8,455 nt of DNA from an uncultured Bacilli bacterium (GCA_947591175.1 CANQDB010000056.1:1-8455), one strand, 5' to 3'. Shown: positions 1 to 5,986, counted from the first letter of the stretch. Numbers and translations are program-made. Notes: a model not told the origin generated them from the letters alone.

Positions 1-252
1 CGCATTTTGTTTGGTTACCGCCCCATGTGTTGCCCATCTAGTATGTCCGATTCCAACATAGGAATCTACGTCTTTATCAACTAATTTTTCTAATGCAGCA
101 ATTCTTCCAACTTCTTTTTGCAAGACCACTTTATCATTTTGAAAATAGGCAATACCTGCCGAGTCATAGCCCCGGTACTCCAATAACTTTAGGCCATTTA
201 TAATTCTAGGAACAGCTTTCTCTTTACCGATATAACCGACAATTCCACACAT
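1..252 (-). CDS. glmS: Glutamine--fructose-6-phosphate aminotransferase (isomerizing), N-terminal part
   Basis: First 84 codons of GlmS, which makes glucosamine-6-phosphate from fructose-6-phosphate and glutamine, the entry step to peptidoglycan amino sugars, in the cytosol. The visible part belongs to the class II glutaminase domain: Met-Cys-Gly-Ile-Val-Gly start with Cys2 as the N-terminal nucleophile after Met removal, the EYRGYDSAG motif at residues 25-33, and GIGHTRWATHG at 67-77. The full protein is about 600 residues, so the isomerase half lies off the left edge; nothing suggests a broken gene. The ATG at 252-250 follows a GGAGGA site at 263-268. It is transcribed divergently from the metallophosphoesterase gene. 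The GlmS identity is firm; other class II amidotransferases such as PurF or AsnB do not share this opening. Confidence 0.96.
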   Translation of the reverse strand, partial: MCGIVGYIGKEKAVPRIINGLKLLEYRGYDSAGIAYFQNDKVVLQKEVGRIAALEKLVDKDVDSYVGIGHTRWATHGAVTKQNA

Positions 253-307
253 AAGTAATTATTCCTCCTAAATAAATATTTCCTTTTTATCCGTTCTATT
301 TTATTTA

Positions 308-337
308 ATTATAGCACGAAATAGACTTCTTAGGCAA
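308..337 (-). promoter_or_regulatory. Likely promoter of glmS
   Basis: On the minus strand an extended -10, TGC-TATAAT (308-316), stands 18 bp from a TTGCCT -35 (332-337, four of six to TTGACA). Initiation would fall near 301, giving a leader of about 50 nt. That is too short for a glmS ribozyme. Confidence 0.7.
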
Positions 338-359
338 AATAAGGAAGATATGTTAAAAT
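330..359 (+). promoter_or_regulatory. Likely promoter of the metallophosphoesterase gene
   Basis: Extended -10 TGT-TAAAAT at 351-359, with a weak TTAGGC -35 at 330-335 and an 18-bp spacer. The -35 regions of this promoter and the glmS promoter overlap, so polymerase binding at one could interfere with the other. Confidence 0.5.
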
Positions 360-378
360 AGAAGAAAGGAGAATACTT

Positions 379-1203
379 ATGGAAAAAATTGCTATTATTT
401 CAGATATTCATGGAAATTTAGAGGCTCTTAAAACTGTCTTACAAGATATTGCCAAAAGAAAAATAGATCATATTTTTTGTTTAGGGGATACTGTAGCCAA
501 AGGAACTCATATGCACGAGTGTTTAGAATTAGTTAGAAAAAATTGTGAGGTCGTCATCCAAGGTAATTGTGATTATGCCTATTCACTGCCTATCCCAAAA
601 GAAAAATGGGATACGAGGTATCGCTGGAATCGCCAAAAATTAACCGAAGACGATATCGCTTACTTGCGTTCTTTACCATTTTCTTACGAATTCTATTTAA
701 GTGGAAGACTTGTGCGTATATTTCATGCTACACCTAGTAACATTCAAGGAACAGTTGGAAATATCGATTCCTTAGAGAACCTTTACAATCTCTTTTTACC
801 AAGTGATAAAACACCATCTCAAGAAAAAGCGGATCTCGTTTTATATGGCCACCTACATACGGCTTTCTTACAAAAAATCTATAATCGAACTATCATCAAT
901 GTTGGTTCAGTTGGTAACTCGCTAGATATTTTTAGAAATATAGAAAAAGATGGAAAAGCCACTAATACGACGGTTGCCAATTACGTAATTTTAACTGGAG
1001 AGTACGGTTCTAAAGATAACAATAGTTCTCTTTCCTATGAATTTGTAAACATTCCTTATGCCATTGAAAATGAACTTTCTAAAAATAATGACAATATCGA
1101 AAAAGAGTCCTATGCTAGTGAACTACGTAACGGCTGTTATCGGGATCAAAATAAAATAGCTAATTATTTTAAAGATCGTGGCATAGATTCGACTAAAATT
1201 TAA
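379..1203 (+). CDS. Metallophosphoesterase, YfcE/MJ0936-like (calcineurin-like fold)
   Basis: A 274-residue binuclear-metal phosphoesterase, probably cytosolic, with no signal peptide or membrane segment. All family motifs are present in order: SDIHGN (8-13), GDTVAKG (36-42), GNCD (62-65), His116 in FHATPS, GHLHT (157-161) and NVGSVGN (174-180). These supply the usual Asp/His/Asn ligands of the two metal ions, so it should be catalytically active. Relatives hydrolyse phosphodiesters or phosphomonoesters, but the substrate cannot be read from the sequence. The tail after about residue 205 is longer than in minimal YfcE-type enzymes (around 180 residues) and resembles the Bacillota versions of about 240-280 residues. 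The start follows an AAAGGAGA site at 365-372. It stands alone: glmS is divergent, the sigma gene follows after 188 bp, and no clear terminator follows it. Confidence 0.9.
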   Translation: MEKIAIISDIHGNLEALKTVLQDIAKRKIDHIFCLGDTVAKGTHMHECLELVRKNCEVVIQGNCDYAYSLPIPKEKWDTRYRWNRQKLTEDDIAYLRSLPFSYEFYLSGRLVRIFHATPSNIQGTVGNIDSLENLYNLFLPSDKTPSQEKADLVLYGHLHTAFLQKIYNRTIINVGSVGNSLDIFRNIEKDGKATNTTVANYVILTGEYGSKDNNSSLSYEFVNIPYAIENELSKNNDNIEKESYASELRNGCYRDQNKIANYFKDRGIDSTKI

Positions 1204-1271
1204 AAAGTATTTACATAAATTCTTTTGCTACAATATTTTTGCTCGTTTCTCTAAATTAGTAGAAAAACCTA

Positions 1272-1280
1272 TGATATAAT
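1272..1280 (+). promoter_or_regulatory. Extended -10 element upstream of the sigma factor gene
   Basis: TGA-TATAAT, a perfect sigma-A -10 with TGn extension, about 110 bp before the sigma factor start. No good -35 is found 17 bp upstream (TAAATT), which extended -10 promoters tolerate. It could give basal expression of the sigma gene with a leader of about 105 nt. Confidence 0.5.
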
Positions 1281-1345
1281 GTACCTAACGGATACTTAAA
1301 TAAATGTAAAATTGGGAAAATTTTCCAAACCTTTTTTCTATTTTT

Positions 1346-1372
1346 TACAACTTTTTTACCGAAATAAACGAC
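1346..1372 (+). promoter_or_regulatory. Candidate ECF-type (autoregulatory) promoter of the sigma factor gene
   Basis: TACAAC at 1346-1351, then a run of six T, then CGAC at 1369-1372 with 17 nt between the hexamer and CGAC. This resembles ECF promoters, which have an AAC-type -35 followed by T-rich DNA and a CGT-like -10. The same arrangement recurs at 1937-1963, which is the main reason to take it seriously. Initiation near 1379 would leave a very short leader before the GGAGGT site at 1381-1386, which is a weakness. Confidence 0.45.
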
Positions 1373-1391
1373 TAATAATTGGAGGTAAATA

Positions 1392-1922
1392 ATGGAAGAT
1401 TTTGATAAAATATATAACGATACATTTGACCAAACGTTAAAATACGTACTATTCTATTGCCAAAATCCCGAAGATATTAACGATATTGTTCAAGAGACTT
1501 ATTTATCTTTGTTTAAAGCAATGGAAAAGAATAAAGAAATTCAAAATCTTCCAAGTTATATAAGGGGAATTGCTAGTAAGAAAATAAAAGACCATTATCG
1601 TATCCATTATCGTTTTAAAGAAAACGCTTTACCTATGTTTTTTCGAAAACAAGGCCAGGAGTATGATTTTGCAGATTATGTAGCAAGTGATTATAATTTG
1701 GAAGACGATGTCATTGAAAAATTGGAGTTACAGGAGATATTAAAAGAATTGCGAGCTAAAGATCCTATAAGTTTTAAAATATTGTTACTTTATTACCACT
1801 ATGATATGAAAATAAAAGAGATTGCGGAAATTTTGAAAATGAAAGAATCCATGGTCAAAAATAAACTTTATGGGACTATCCAACGTATCAAGAAAAAACA
1901 CTATAAAGTAGGTAGTAAATAA
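1392..1922 (+). CDS. RNA polymerase sigma factor, sigma-70 family (ECF-like)
   Basis: A 176-residue protein with the two-domain layout of ECF sigma factors. Region 2 covers about residues 5-72, with the DINDIVQETYLSLFKAM core-binding helix at 28-44 and the following SYIRGIASKKIKDHYR helix. After a linker rich in acidic residues (about 88-108), region 4 covers 112-168, with the helix-turn-helix IKEIAEILKMKESMVKNKLY at 141-160 for -35 recognition. There is no region 1 or 3 and no extra C-terminal domain. The ATG follows GGAGGT at 1381-1386. No recognisable anti-sigma factor follows, only a 51-codon ORF. Such sigma factors usually answer envelope or antimicrobial stress and activate their own promoter, and the paired motifs at 1346-1372 and 1937-1963 fit this. 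The specific signal and regulon cannot be inferred. Confidence 0.9.
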   Translation: MEDFDKIYNDTFDQTLKYVLFYCQNPEDINDIVQETYLSLFKAMEKNKEIQNLPSYIRGIASKKIKDHYRIHYRFKENALPMFFRKQGQEYDFADYVASDYNLEDDVIEKLELQEILKELRAKDPISFKILLLYYHYDMKIKEIAEILKMKESMVKNKLYGTIQRIKKKHYKVGSK

Positions 1923-1936
1923 ATGCACTAATATTT

Positions 1937-1963
1937 TTAAACTTTTTAATAAAAATCCGCGAC
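1937..1963 (+). promoter_or_regulatory. Candidate ECF-type promoter ahead of the small ORF
   Basis: TTAAAC at 1937-1942, then TTTTT, then CGAC at 1960-1963 (CGACTA continuing), again with 17 nt between the hexamer and CGAC. Aligned with 1346-1372, the shared positions are AAC, five T, and CGACTA at identical spacing. Initiation is expected near 1970, upstream of the hairpin at 1994-2028. Confidence 0.45.
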
Positions 1964-1993
1964 TATATAGATGGAAATATTTAAGGAATCTGT

Positions 1994-2028
1994 GCTAGTA
2001 GAGGCGATTCAACTCTATTAGCCTTTTT
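1994..2028 (+). terminator. Rho-independent terminator or attenuator between the sigma gene and the small ORF
   Basis: GCTAGTAGAG (1994-2003) pairs with CTCTATTAGC (2013-2022) as a 10-bp stem with one G-U pair and a 9-nt loop, followed by C and five T (2024-2028). It would end the sigma factor transcript. For a transcript starting near 1970 it lies in the leader, so it could yield an RNA of about 60 nt or act as an attenuator. GAATC at 1986-1990 can pair with GATTC at 2006-2010 as a possible competing helix, though this is only 5 bp. Confidence 0.7.
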
Positions 2029-2050
2029 CATGTAAAAGGAGCGAAGAAAA

Positions 2051-2206
2051 ATGGATTATATCAAAGCTGTTGTAAATAGTTTTTTTGAAGCAGAATACAA
2101 CAAGAAAAAAATACTCAAAGAAATTAAACTTAAGTATTTAAAAAGTAAGAAAAAGATAAATTCTTCGTACGTTTTACCAACTTATCAAAATTATGTAAAT
2201 AAGTAG
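2051..2206 (+). CDS. Small lysine-rich hypothetical protein
   Basis: A 51-residue ORF beginning MDYIKAVVNSFFEAEYNKKK and ending NYVNK. The start is well placed, 9 nt after AAGGAG (2036-2041), which argues that it is translated. The middle (about residues 18-36) is highly basic and probably helical. There is no transmembrane segment, signal peptide or cysteine pair, so it does not look like a standard anti-sigma factor. It sits where an anti-sigma gene would be expected, 128 bp after the sigma gene and behind the second ECF-like promoter. It may be a regulatory partner, a sigma target, or the remnant of a longer gene; I do not recognise a family. Confidence 0.55.
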   Translation: MDYIKAVVNSFFEAEYNKKKILKEIKLKYLKSKKKINSSYVLPTYQNYVNK

Positions 2207-2233
2207 ATATTTCCTCCTAATTTCAGTTATAAT
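2204..2233 (+). promoter_or_regulatory. Likely promoter of the flavin reductase-like gene
   Basis: TATAAT at 2228-2233 with TAGATA (four of six to TTGACA) at 2204-2209 and an 18-bp spacer. The -35 overlaps the stop codon of the small ORF. Initiation near 2240 would place the AAGGAGG site (2240-2246) at the very 5' end of the mRNA. Confidence 0.5.
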
Positions 2234-2251
2234 ATAGATAAGGAGGATAAT

Positions 2252-2815
2252 ATGCGTAAAGAAATTAAAACTAAAGAGGCTATTTTTCCAATGCCGGTGT
2301 TAATGATTGCCACTTATAACGAAGATGGCAGTGTGGATGTCATGAATGCCGCCTGGGGTATGATGGTAGATCGTGACATCGTGGCTCTTAATTTGACGGA
2401 AACTCATAAGACTGTTCAAAATATTAAAGCAAGATGTGCATTTACTGTTTCGATTGCTAGTGCTAAGTACGTCAAGGAAGCAGATTATTTCGGTGTGGTT
2501 TCTGGTAATACCGAAAAAGATAAATTCCTAAAAAGTGGACTAAGTGCTACAAAATCAGAAATTGTGGATGCTCCAGTTATCAACGAATTTCCTATCTGTA
2601 TGGAATGTCGTTTTATCGAGTATCAAGATGCCCAGTATGGCTGTGGTGTCATCGGTAAAGTTGAACGAGTTACAGCTGTTGATAGTGTTATGACTGAAGA
2701 TAAGGTAGATACATCGAAAATTGAAGCCATTGCTTTTGACCCCTATACTCACGGCTACTACAAAATTGGTGAAAGAGTTGGCGAAGCCTTTAAAGATGGT
2801 TTTGATCTAAAATAA
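2252..2815 (+). CDS. Flavin reductase family protein (FMN-binding split barrel)
   Basis: A 187-residue soluble protein of the flavin reductase-like/flavoredoxin family, which binds FMN in a split beta-barrel and carries out or supports NAD(P)H-dependent flavin or electron-transfer reactions in the cytosol. Characteristic stretches are FPMPVLMIATYNEDGSVDVM (12-31) followed by NAAWGMM, the LNLTETHKTVQNI segment (47-59) around the flavin phosphate region, FTVSIAS (64-70), and DYFGVVSGNTEKDKF (78-92). The length matches the family's usual 180-200 residues, so it looks complete. The ATG follows AAGGAGG at 2240-2246. It appears monocistronic, with its own promoter and a strong terminator immediately downstream. 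The partner protein and physiological substrate are not evident from context. Confidence 0.9.
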   Translation: MRKEIKTKEAIFPMPVLMIATYNEDGSVDVMNAAWGMMVDRDIVALNLTETHKTVQNIKARCAFTVSIASAKYVKEADYFGVVSGNTEKDKFLKSGLSATKSEIVDAPVINEFPICMECRFIEYQDAQYGCGVIGKVERVTAVDSVMTEDKVDTSKIEAIAFDPYTHGYYKIGERVGEAFKDGFDLK

Positions 2816-2819
2816 AAAG

Positions 2820-2846
2820 ACGGTTCCAAAAGGGGAATCGTTTTTT
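2820..2846 (+). terminator. Bidirectional terminator between convergent genes
   Basis: ACGGTTCC (2820-2827) pairs with GGAATCGT (2834-2841) with one G-U pair and a 6-nt loop, followed by a T run at 2841-2846. On the other strand the A-rich stretch at 2811-2819 supplies a U tract, so the same hairpin can also end the SleC-like transcript, whose stop codon it overlaps. Confidence 0.85.
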
Positions 2847-4062
2847 AGTTGTAGACGCTTTCCGTTAAATCTTTAACCGCAGTCAAGACATAAGAAATTT
2901 TATACCAAGTTGCTTCATTCGCTTCTCCTGTCTGCTTTAAAGAAAAGACCTGTTGAAAAGTTCGCACGGCTTCTTTCGTTCGCGAATCAAAATAGCCCGT
3001 CGGATTATTAATTACCGGAATTCCAGGATAACTTCCTCTAATATAGTTGAGAGCATTTTGTAAAAGATAGACCTCACTACTGCAATCGCCTTCTTTTAAA
3101 GTAGTCGTAAAAGAATAGGGATAGTCCGCAGTTACATCTGCTTTATAAATGTTTATTCCATTTCCGTAGTAGTAACGTAGTATTTGTAAAGCACTGTAGC
3201 CTTGATCTCCTAAATTCTTAGAACCCCATTGACTTAAATAACCTTCTTCACTTGTTTCACTTTTGTAGTGAGCCAGTAACGGTTCCATTCGAAAACCACT
3301 TCGAATATACTCGTTAAAAATTTCATCCACAATATTAGCAATCGGTTCAAAAATAGTACCGTTCCTCGTATACTTTTGATCGTACGAAGTAGTAGATGTA
3401 ATCGTAAAATCATAGCCCCGACTACGATACCACTCGGTATAAATACGATTCAAAGTAAAAGAAATAATTGCCAAAACATTTGCTCTTATCGTTTCACTTG
3501 GCCAGGTCGCATAAATTTCACTACTGGCGACATTTTTAATGTAATCTATAAATGACACGTTATAGTTAGGGGCATTCGTGTTGCTGGGAACTCCATCGTG
3601 AACAGTTATCATCGTAGGTACTACTACTTGTTTTAAAACGATTGGGGCAATACCCTCATTTAGATTACTTTCTTCCAAATTATTAGAAGAGTAGTCTCCC
3701 CATAAAGTATTAGGAGTTATCTCGCTAGTACTAGCCCCTTCGTTATTGTCAATCGATGTAAGATAGACATCCTGTATTGAAGTAATTCCTGGAAGTATTT
3801 GGACTCCTTCGATTCTTGAAGGATTTAAACCGATTGCTTCGACCACCAAATCGTAAATCTCATAAGGCCGTACTTCGTATTGCTCTTCTTCTGAATAACT
3901 TTCATCAACAGTATCCAGTGTCATTACTTCCGTTTGCCCTGATTCATTAGTAGTTGTCTCTTTTATTATTTGCCCATTTTTTAAAACTGTCACCTTGGCC
4001 CTTGCAACAGGATTAGCAATACTATCACTATAGACATTGACCTTTAAATAACCTTTTGCCAT
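2845..4062 (-). CDS. sleC: SleC-like spore cortex-lytic protein (SpoIID-like domain plus peptidoglycan-binding domain)
   Basis: A 405-residue protein resembling clostridial SleC, the pro-enzyme that degrades spore cortex peptidoglycan during germination. Domains from the chosen start: a beta-rich, transthyretin-like N-terminal prodomain (about 4-103), an acidic Ser/Asn-rich linker (104-140), a SpoIID-like lytic transglycosylase domain (about 165-305), with FIDYIKNVASSEIYATWPSE at 171-190 holding the presumed catalytic Glu182, and a C-terminal PG_binding_1 domain (about 323-390). Known SleC proteins are activated by Csp protease cleavage between prodomain and catalytic domain; Gln145 in KQVVVP lies at the equivalent place (inference). 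There is no signal peptide, as expected for mother-cell synthesis. The ATG at 4062 is preferred over the in-frame ATG at 4074, because GAGGTG (4067-4072) would be the ribosome site and lies inside the longer reading. It is divergent from the LysM protein gene. Confidence 0.88.
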   Translation of the reverse strand: MAKGYLKVNVYSDSIANPVARAKVTVLKNGQIIKETTTNESGQTEVMTLDTVDESYSEEEQYEVRPYEIYDLVVEAIGLNPSRIEGVQILPGITSIQDVYLTSIDNNEGASTSEITPNTLWGDYSSNNLEESNLNEGIAPIVLKQVVVPTMITVHDGVPSNTNAPNYNVSFIDYIKNVASSEIYATWPSETIRANVLAIISFTLNRIYTEWYRSRGYDFTITSTTSYDQKYTRNGTIFEPIANIVDEIFNEYIRSGFRMEPLLAHYKSETSEEGYLSQWGSKNLGDQGYSALQILRYYYGNGINIYKADVTADYPYSFTTTLKEGDCSSEVYLLQNALNYIRGSYPGIPVINNPTGYFDSRTKEAVRTFQQVFSLKQTGEANEATWYKISYVLTAVKDLTESVYN

Positions 4063-4077
4063 GCTCCACCTCATTTC

Positions 4078-4106
4078 ATTATACTAATATCTTGTCAAAA
4101 AAATGA
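4078..4106 (-). promoter_or_regulatory. Candidate sporulation (sigma-E-like) promoter of the sleC-like gene
   Basis: On the minus strand TCATTTT (4100-4106) and AGTATAAT (4078-4085) are separated by 14 nt. Against the B. subtilis sigma-E consensus (KMATATT, N14, CATACAMT) this matches six of seven and five of eight. The -10 could also serve sigma-A (TATAAT), but TTGACA on this strand is only 9 nt away, which is too close to act as its -35. The start point would lie close to the ribosome site, supporting the shorter CDS start. Confidence 0.4.
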
Positions 4107-4113
4107 ATACAAT
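4085..4113 (+). promoter_or_regulatory. Candidate sigma-E-like promoter of the LysM protein gene
   Basis: TAATATC (4085-4091), 14 nt, then AATACAAT (4106-4113). This matches the sigma-E consensus at six of seven -35 and seven of eight -10 positions with exact spacing. Initiation near 4120 leaves a leader of about 13 nt containing the GGGTGAT ribosome site (4121-4127). Confidence 0.6.
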
Positions 4114-4132
4114 GCTAATAGGGTGATACTTT

Positions 4133-5239
4133 ATGTATAAAGAATTATCGTTTGGTGCGGTAGGGGACGAAGTAAAAATATTGCAAGCCAAGTTAAAACA
4201 ACTAGGATTTTACTCCGCCACGATTACGGGAAGTTTTGGAAGAAGTACCGAAGAAGGAGTACTTGCTTTTCAAAAAGAAGTAGGCTTAGAGCAAACAGGA
4301 GTAGTAGACGAGGCAACTTGGGAGACTCTTTTAAATTATACGACTCCAGCCATTGCTCCCATAAGTGTTTTTCCTACATTAAGTCTAGGTTCATCAGGAA
4401 GTGCCGTTACCGATTTACAAACTAAATTAAAAGCCCTTTTATACTATACAGGCCCTTCGAATGGTGACTTCGATTTAGAGACTGAAAACTCCGTCAAGCG
4501 TTTTCAACTAAACAATGGCTTAACTGCAAACGGTAAAGTAGACGACGCAACTTGGAACAAAATAAATTCTCTTTATGGCAACTTAAATCCATGTGCTATC
4601 GAAGATGATATTCCGGAAACTAATGATGAAACTACCTACACTGTCCAAAGTGGCGATACTCTTTATGCTATTGCTAGAAAATTTAATACAACAGTCGATG
4701 AATTAAAAAGATTGAATAATCTTACTTCTAATACTCTTCAAATAGGGCAAGTTCTAAAAATCCCTCAAGCAGATAATCCTAATTATTTTACATATACAGT
4801 GGTAAGTGGGGATACATTGTATGGAATTGCGCGGAAGTACGACACAACAGTTGATGTAATTAAACAACTTAATAATCTATCATCGAATACTCTTTCTATC
4901 GGTCAAACTTTAAAAATTCCAAATCAAAATGAAGAGAACTATATAAGTTATGTAGTTTCTAGTGGAGACACTTTGTATGCTATTGCCAGGCGTTACAACA
5001 CTTCAGTCGATGCCATCAAAAGCCTCAACAATTTAACTTCTAATACTTTGCAAATTGGTCAGGTCTTAAAAATTCCAACTTCTCTAGAGGAAAGCTATAT
5101 TACTTACATTGTTAGGCAGGGAGATACATTATACTCGATTGCTAATAGATACAATATTTCGGTCGATACTCTAAAAAACTTCAATAACTTAGCTAGTAAT
5201 AATCTAAGTATTGGGCAGTCATTGAAAATACCTGTTTAA
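4133..5239 (+). CDS. Peptidoglycan-binding protein with two PG_binding_1 and four LysM domains, probably spore-associated
   Basis: A 368-residue wall-binding protein with no catalytic domain visible. Two PG_binding_1 modules come first (about 5-68 and 83-148), with the typical GDxVxxLQxxL start and TGxxDxATW end. A short acidic linker (155-167) is followed by four LysM repeats (about 168-211, 219-263, 271-315, 323-367), each opening YxVxxGDTLYxIA and closing IGQxLKIP. LysM binds N-acetylglucosamine-containing glycans. There is no signal peptide, Tat signal or anchor, as in spore coat or cortex-associated LysM proteins made in the mother cell, such as SafA. The promoter match and the divergent SleC-like gene point the same way: a structural or targeting protein at the spore cortex (inference). 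The start follows GGGTGAT at 4121-4127. No terminator is obvious downstream. Confidence 0.88.
   Translation: MYKELSFGAVGDEVKILQAKLKQLGFYSATITGSFGRSTEEGVLAFQKEVGLEQTGVVDEATWETLLNYTTPAIAPISVFPTLSLGSSGSAVTDLQTKLKALLYYTGPSNGDFDLETENSVKRFQLNNGLTANGKVDDATWNKINSLYGNLNPCAIEDDIPETNDETTYTVQSGDTLYAIARKFNTTVDELKRLNNLTSNTLQIGQVLKIPQADNPNYFTYTVVSGDTLYGIARKYDTTVDVIKQLNNLSSNTLSIGQTLKIPNQNEENYISYVVSSGDTLYAIARRYNTSVDAIKSLNNLTSNTLQIGQVLKIPTSLEESYITYIVRQGDTLYSIANRYNISVDTLKNFNNLASNNLSIGQSLKIPV
4634..5236 (+). repeat. Four tandem LysM-coding repeats
   Basis: Units of about 150 bp encode about 44-residue LysM modules separated by 7-residue spacers (for example ADNPNYF, QNEENYI, SLEESYI). Repeats 1 and 3 are nearest relatives (both TLYAIAR and LNNLTSNTLQIGQVLKIP), and repeats 2 and 4 share NLSIGQ/LSIGQ endings. 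This suggests duplication of a two-repeat block. Synonymous codons differ between copies, so the duplication is not recent. Confidence 0.85.
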
Positions 5240-5267
5240 AAAGATTTTCAAAAAAAAACAAAAACAA

Positions 5268-5296
5268 TTGCATTTAATAGAAAAGAGTAGTACAAT
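5268..5296 (+). promoter_or_regulatory. Likely sigma-A promoter of the 183-aa hypothetical gene
   Basis: TTGCAT (5268-5273), a 17-bp spacer and TACAAT (5291-5296). The A-rich stretch at 5241-5264 just upstream could act as an UP element. Confidence 0.6.
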
Positions 5297-5328
5297 GAGA
5301 AAGCTTGCTTAGATAAAGGAGTTAAAAT

Positions 5329-5880
5329 ATGAAACAAACACTATCAGAAATAAAGTCAAAAATTTTACCACTTGGTATGGCTGGGATAATAGTTGCAGTT
5401 GGCAACCAGTTACCACAAAAGAAAGCTGAGACGGAAACTCCTTCTACAACGATTCCTCAACAGTTTTCTCATGTAGAACGGTACTACGAAGAATTAGAAC
5501 AATTTGGTAAGACAACTAAATATTATGCTACCCCATATGTTTGGTTACTTTATGATAAAGATACTTATGATGTATCAGAATATTTATTCTATTCACAGAA
5601 AACATTATTTGGGTTTGGGTTAGAAGTAGAATTGTATAATTTAGAAAGTGAAGAACTATTAGTTTGTGGTGATGGCATTACTAGAAGAGATAACGAGGAT
5701 TATTTTCGTTACCTAGTTAATAATAACTACGAAGTTTGTCTTGCAGATATGGATAATTATCTAGATGGAGTATATATAAAAGACTATTACACCTTAGACG
5801 AAATAAAAAAAATAGAACCAATAATAAAAGAAGGTCTAAAAAATATTAATAGTGCTAAGGTAAAGGTAAAAGTAAAATAA
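5329..5880 (+). CDS. Hypothetical protein with N-terminal hydrophobic segment
   Basis: A 183-residue protein that I do not recognise. Residues 11-28 (KILPLGMAGIIVAVGNQL) follow a basic start and form one short hydrophobic segment, which could be a membrane anchor or an uncleaved signal. It is followed by a Thr/Pro/Gln-rich linker (30-46) and a soluble domain rich in Tyr, Asp and Glu (47-172), then a basic KVKVKVK tail encoded by GTAAAR repeats. No catalytic motif stands out; the two cysteines (113 and 137) are isolated. The start is supported by AAGGAG at 5317-5322 and its own promoter. The most likely reading is a membrane-attached extracytoplasmic or forespore/mother-cell protein, but this is inference from the N-terminus alone. 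Confidence 0.75.
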   Translation: MKQTLSEIKSKILPLGMAGIIVAVGNQLPQKKAETETPSTTIPQQFSHVERYYEELEQFGKTTKYYATPYVWLLYDKDTYDVSEYLFYSQKTLFGFGLEVELYNLESEELLVCGDGITRRDNEDYFRYLVNNNYEVCLADMDNYLDGVYIKDYYTLDEIKKIEPIIKEGLKNINSAKVKVKVK

Positions 5881-5883
5881 ATC

Positions 5884-5909
5884 AAAAAGCTTACTGAAAA
5901 AGTAAGCTT
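5884..5909 (-). terminator. Hairpin with minus-strand U tract
   Basis: A perfect 8-bp stem, AAGCTTAC (5887-5894) with GTAAGCTT (5902-5909), and a 7-nt loop. Read on the minus strand the stem runs into TTTTTG, a terminator form that would stop read-through towards the 183-aa gene. On the plus strand the bases after the stem are CAGACTG, so it is not a canonical terminator for that gene, though it could protect the mRNA 3' end. Confidence 0.5.
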
Positions 5910-5986
5910 CAGACTGTTGACAAATTACATTTTTAGAAAAAATTAAAATTTGAAAAATCTAAAAATGGGAGAAAAAGTTTAAAATT

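Noticed and set aside
1314..1328. Palindrome GGAAAATTTTCC before the sigma factor gene as a terminator
   Set aside because: It has no loop-forming centre and no clean T run directly after it. It may be an operator, but nothing shows this.
2555..2752. 65-codon ORF on the minus strand
   Set aside because: It lies entirely inside the well-supported flavin reductase-like gene, has no ribosome site and has low-complexity composition.
4063..4074. Upstream in-frame ATG (adds MRWS) as the start of the SleC-like protein
   Set aside because: The ribosome site GAGGTG overlaps these codons and is spaced for the ATG at 4062; the predicted transcript start also falls at about 4073.
5917..5949. Perfect TTGACA at 5917-5922 as a promoter for a short RNA ending at 6028
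   Set aside because: No acceptable -10 lies 16-18 bp downstream; the nearest TAAAAT is at 21 bp.
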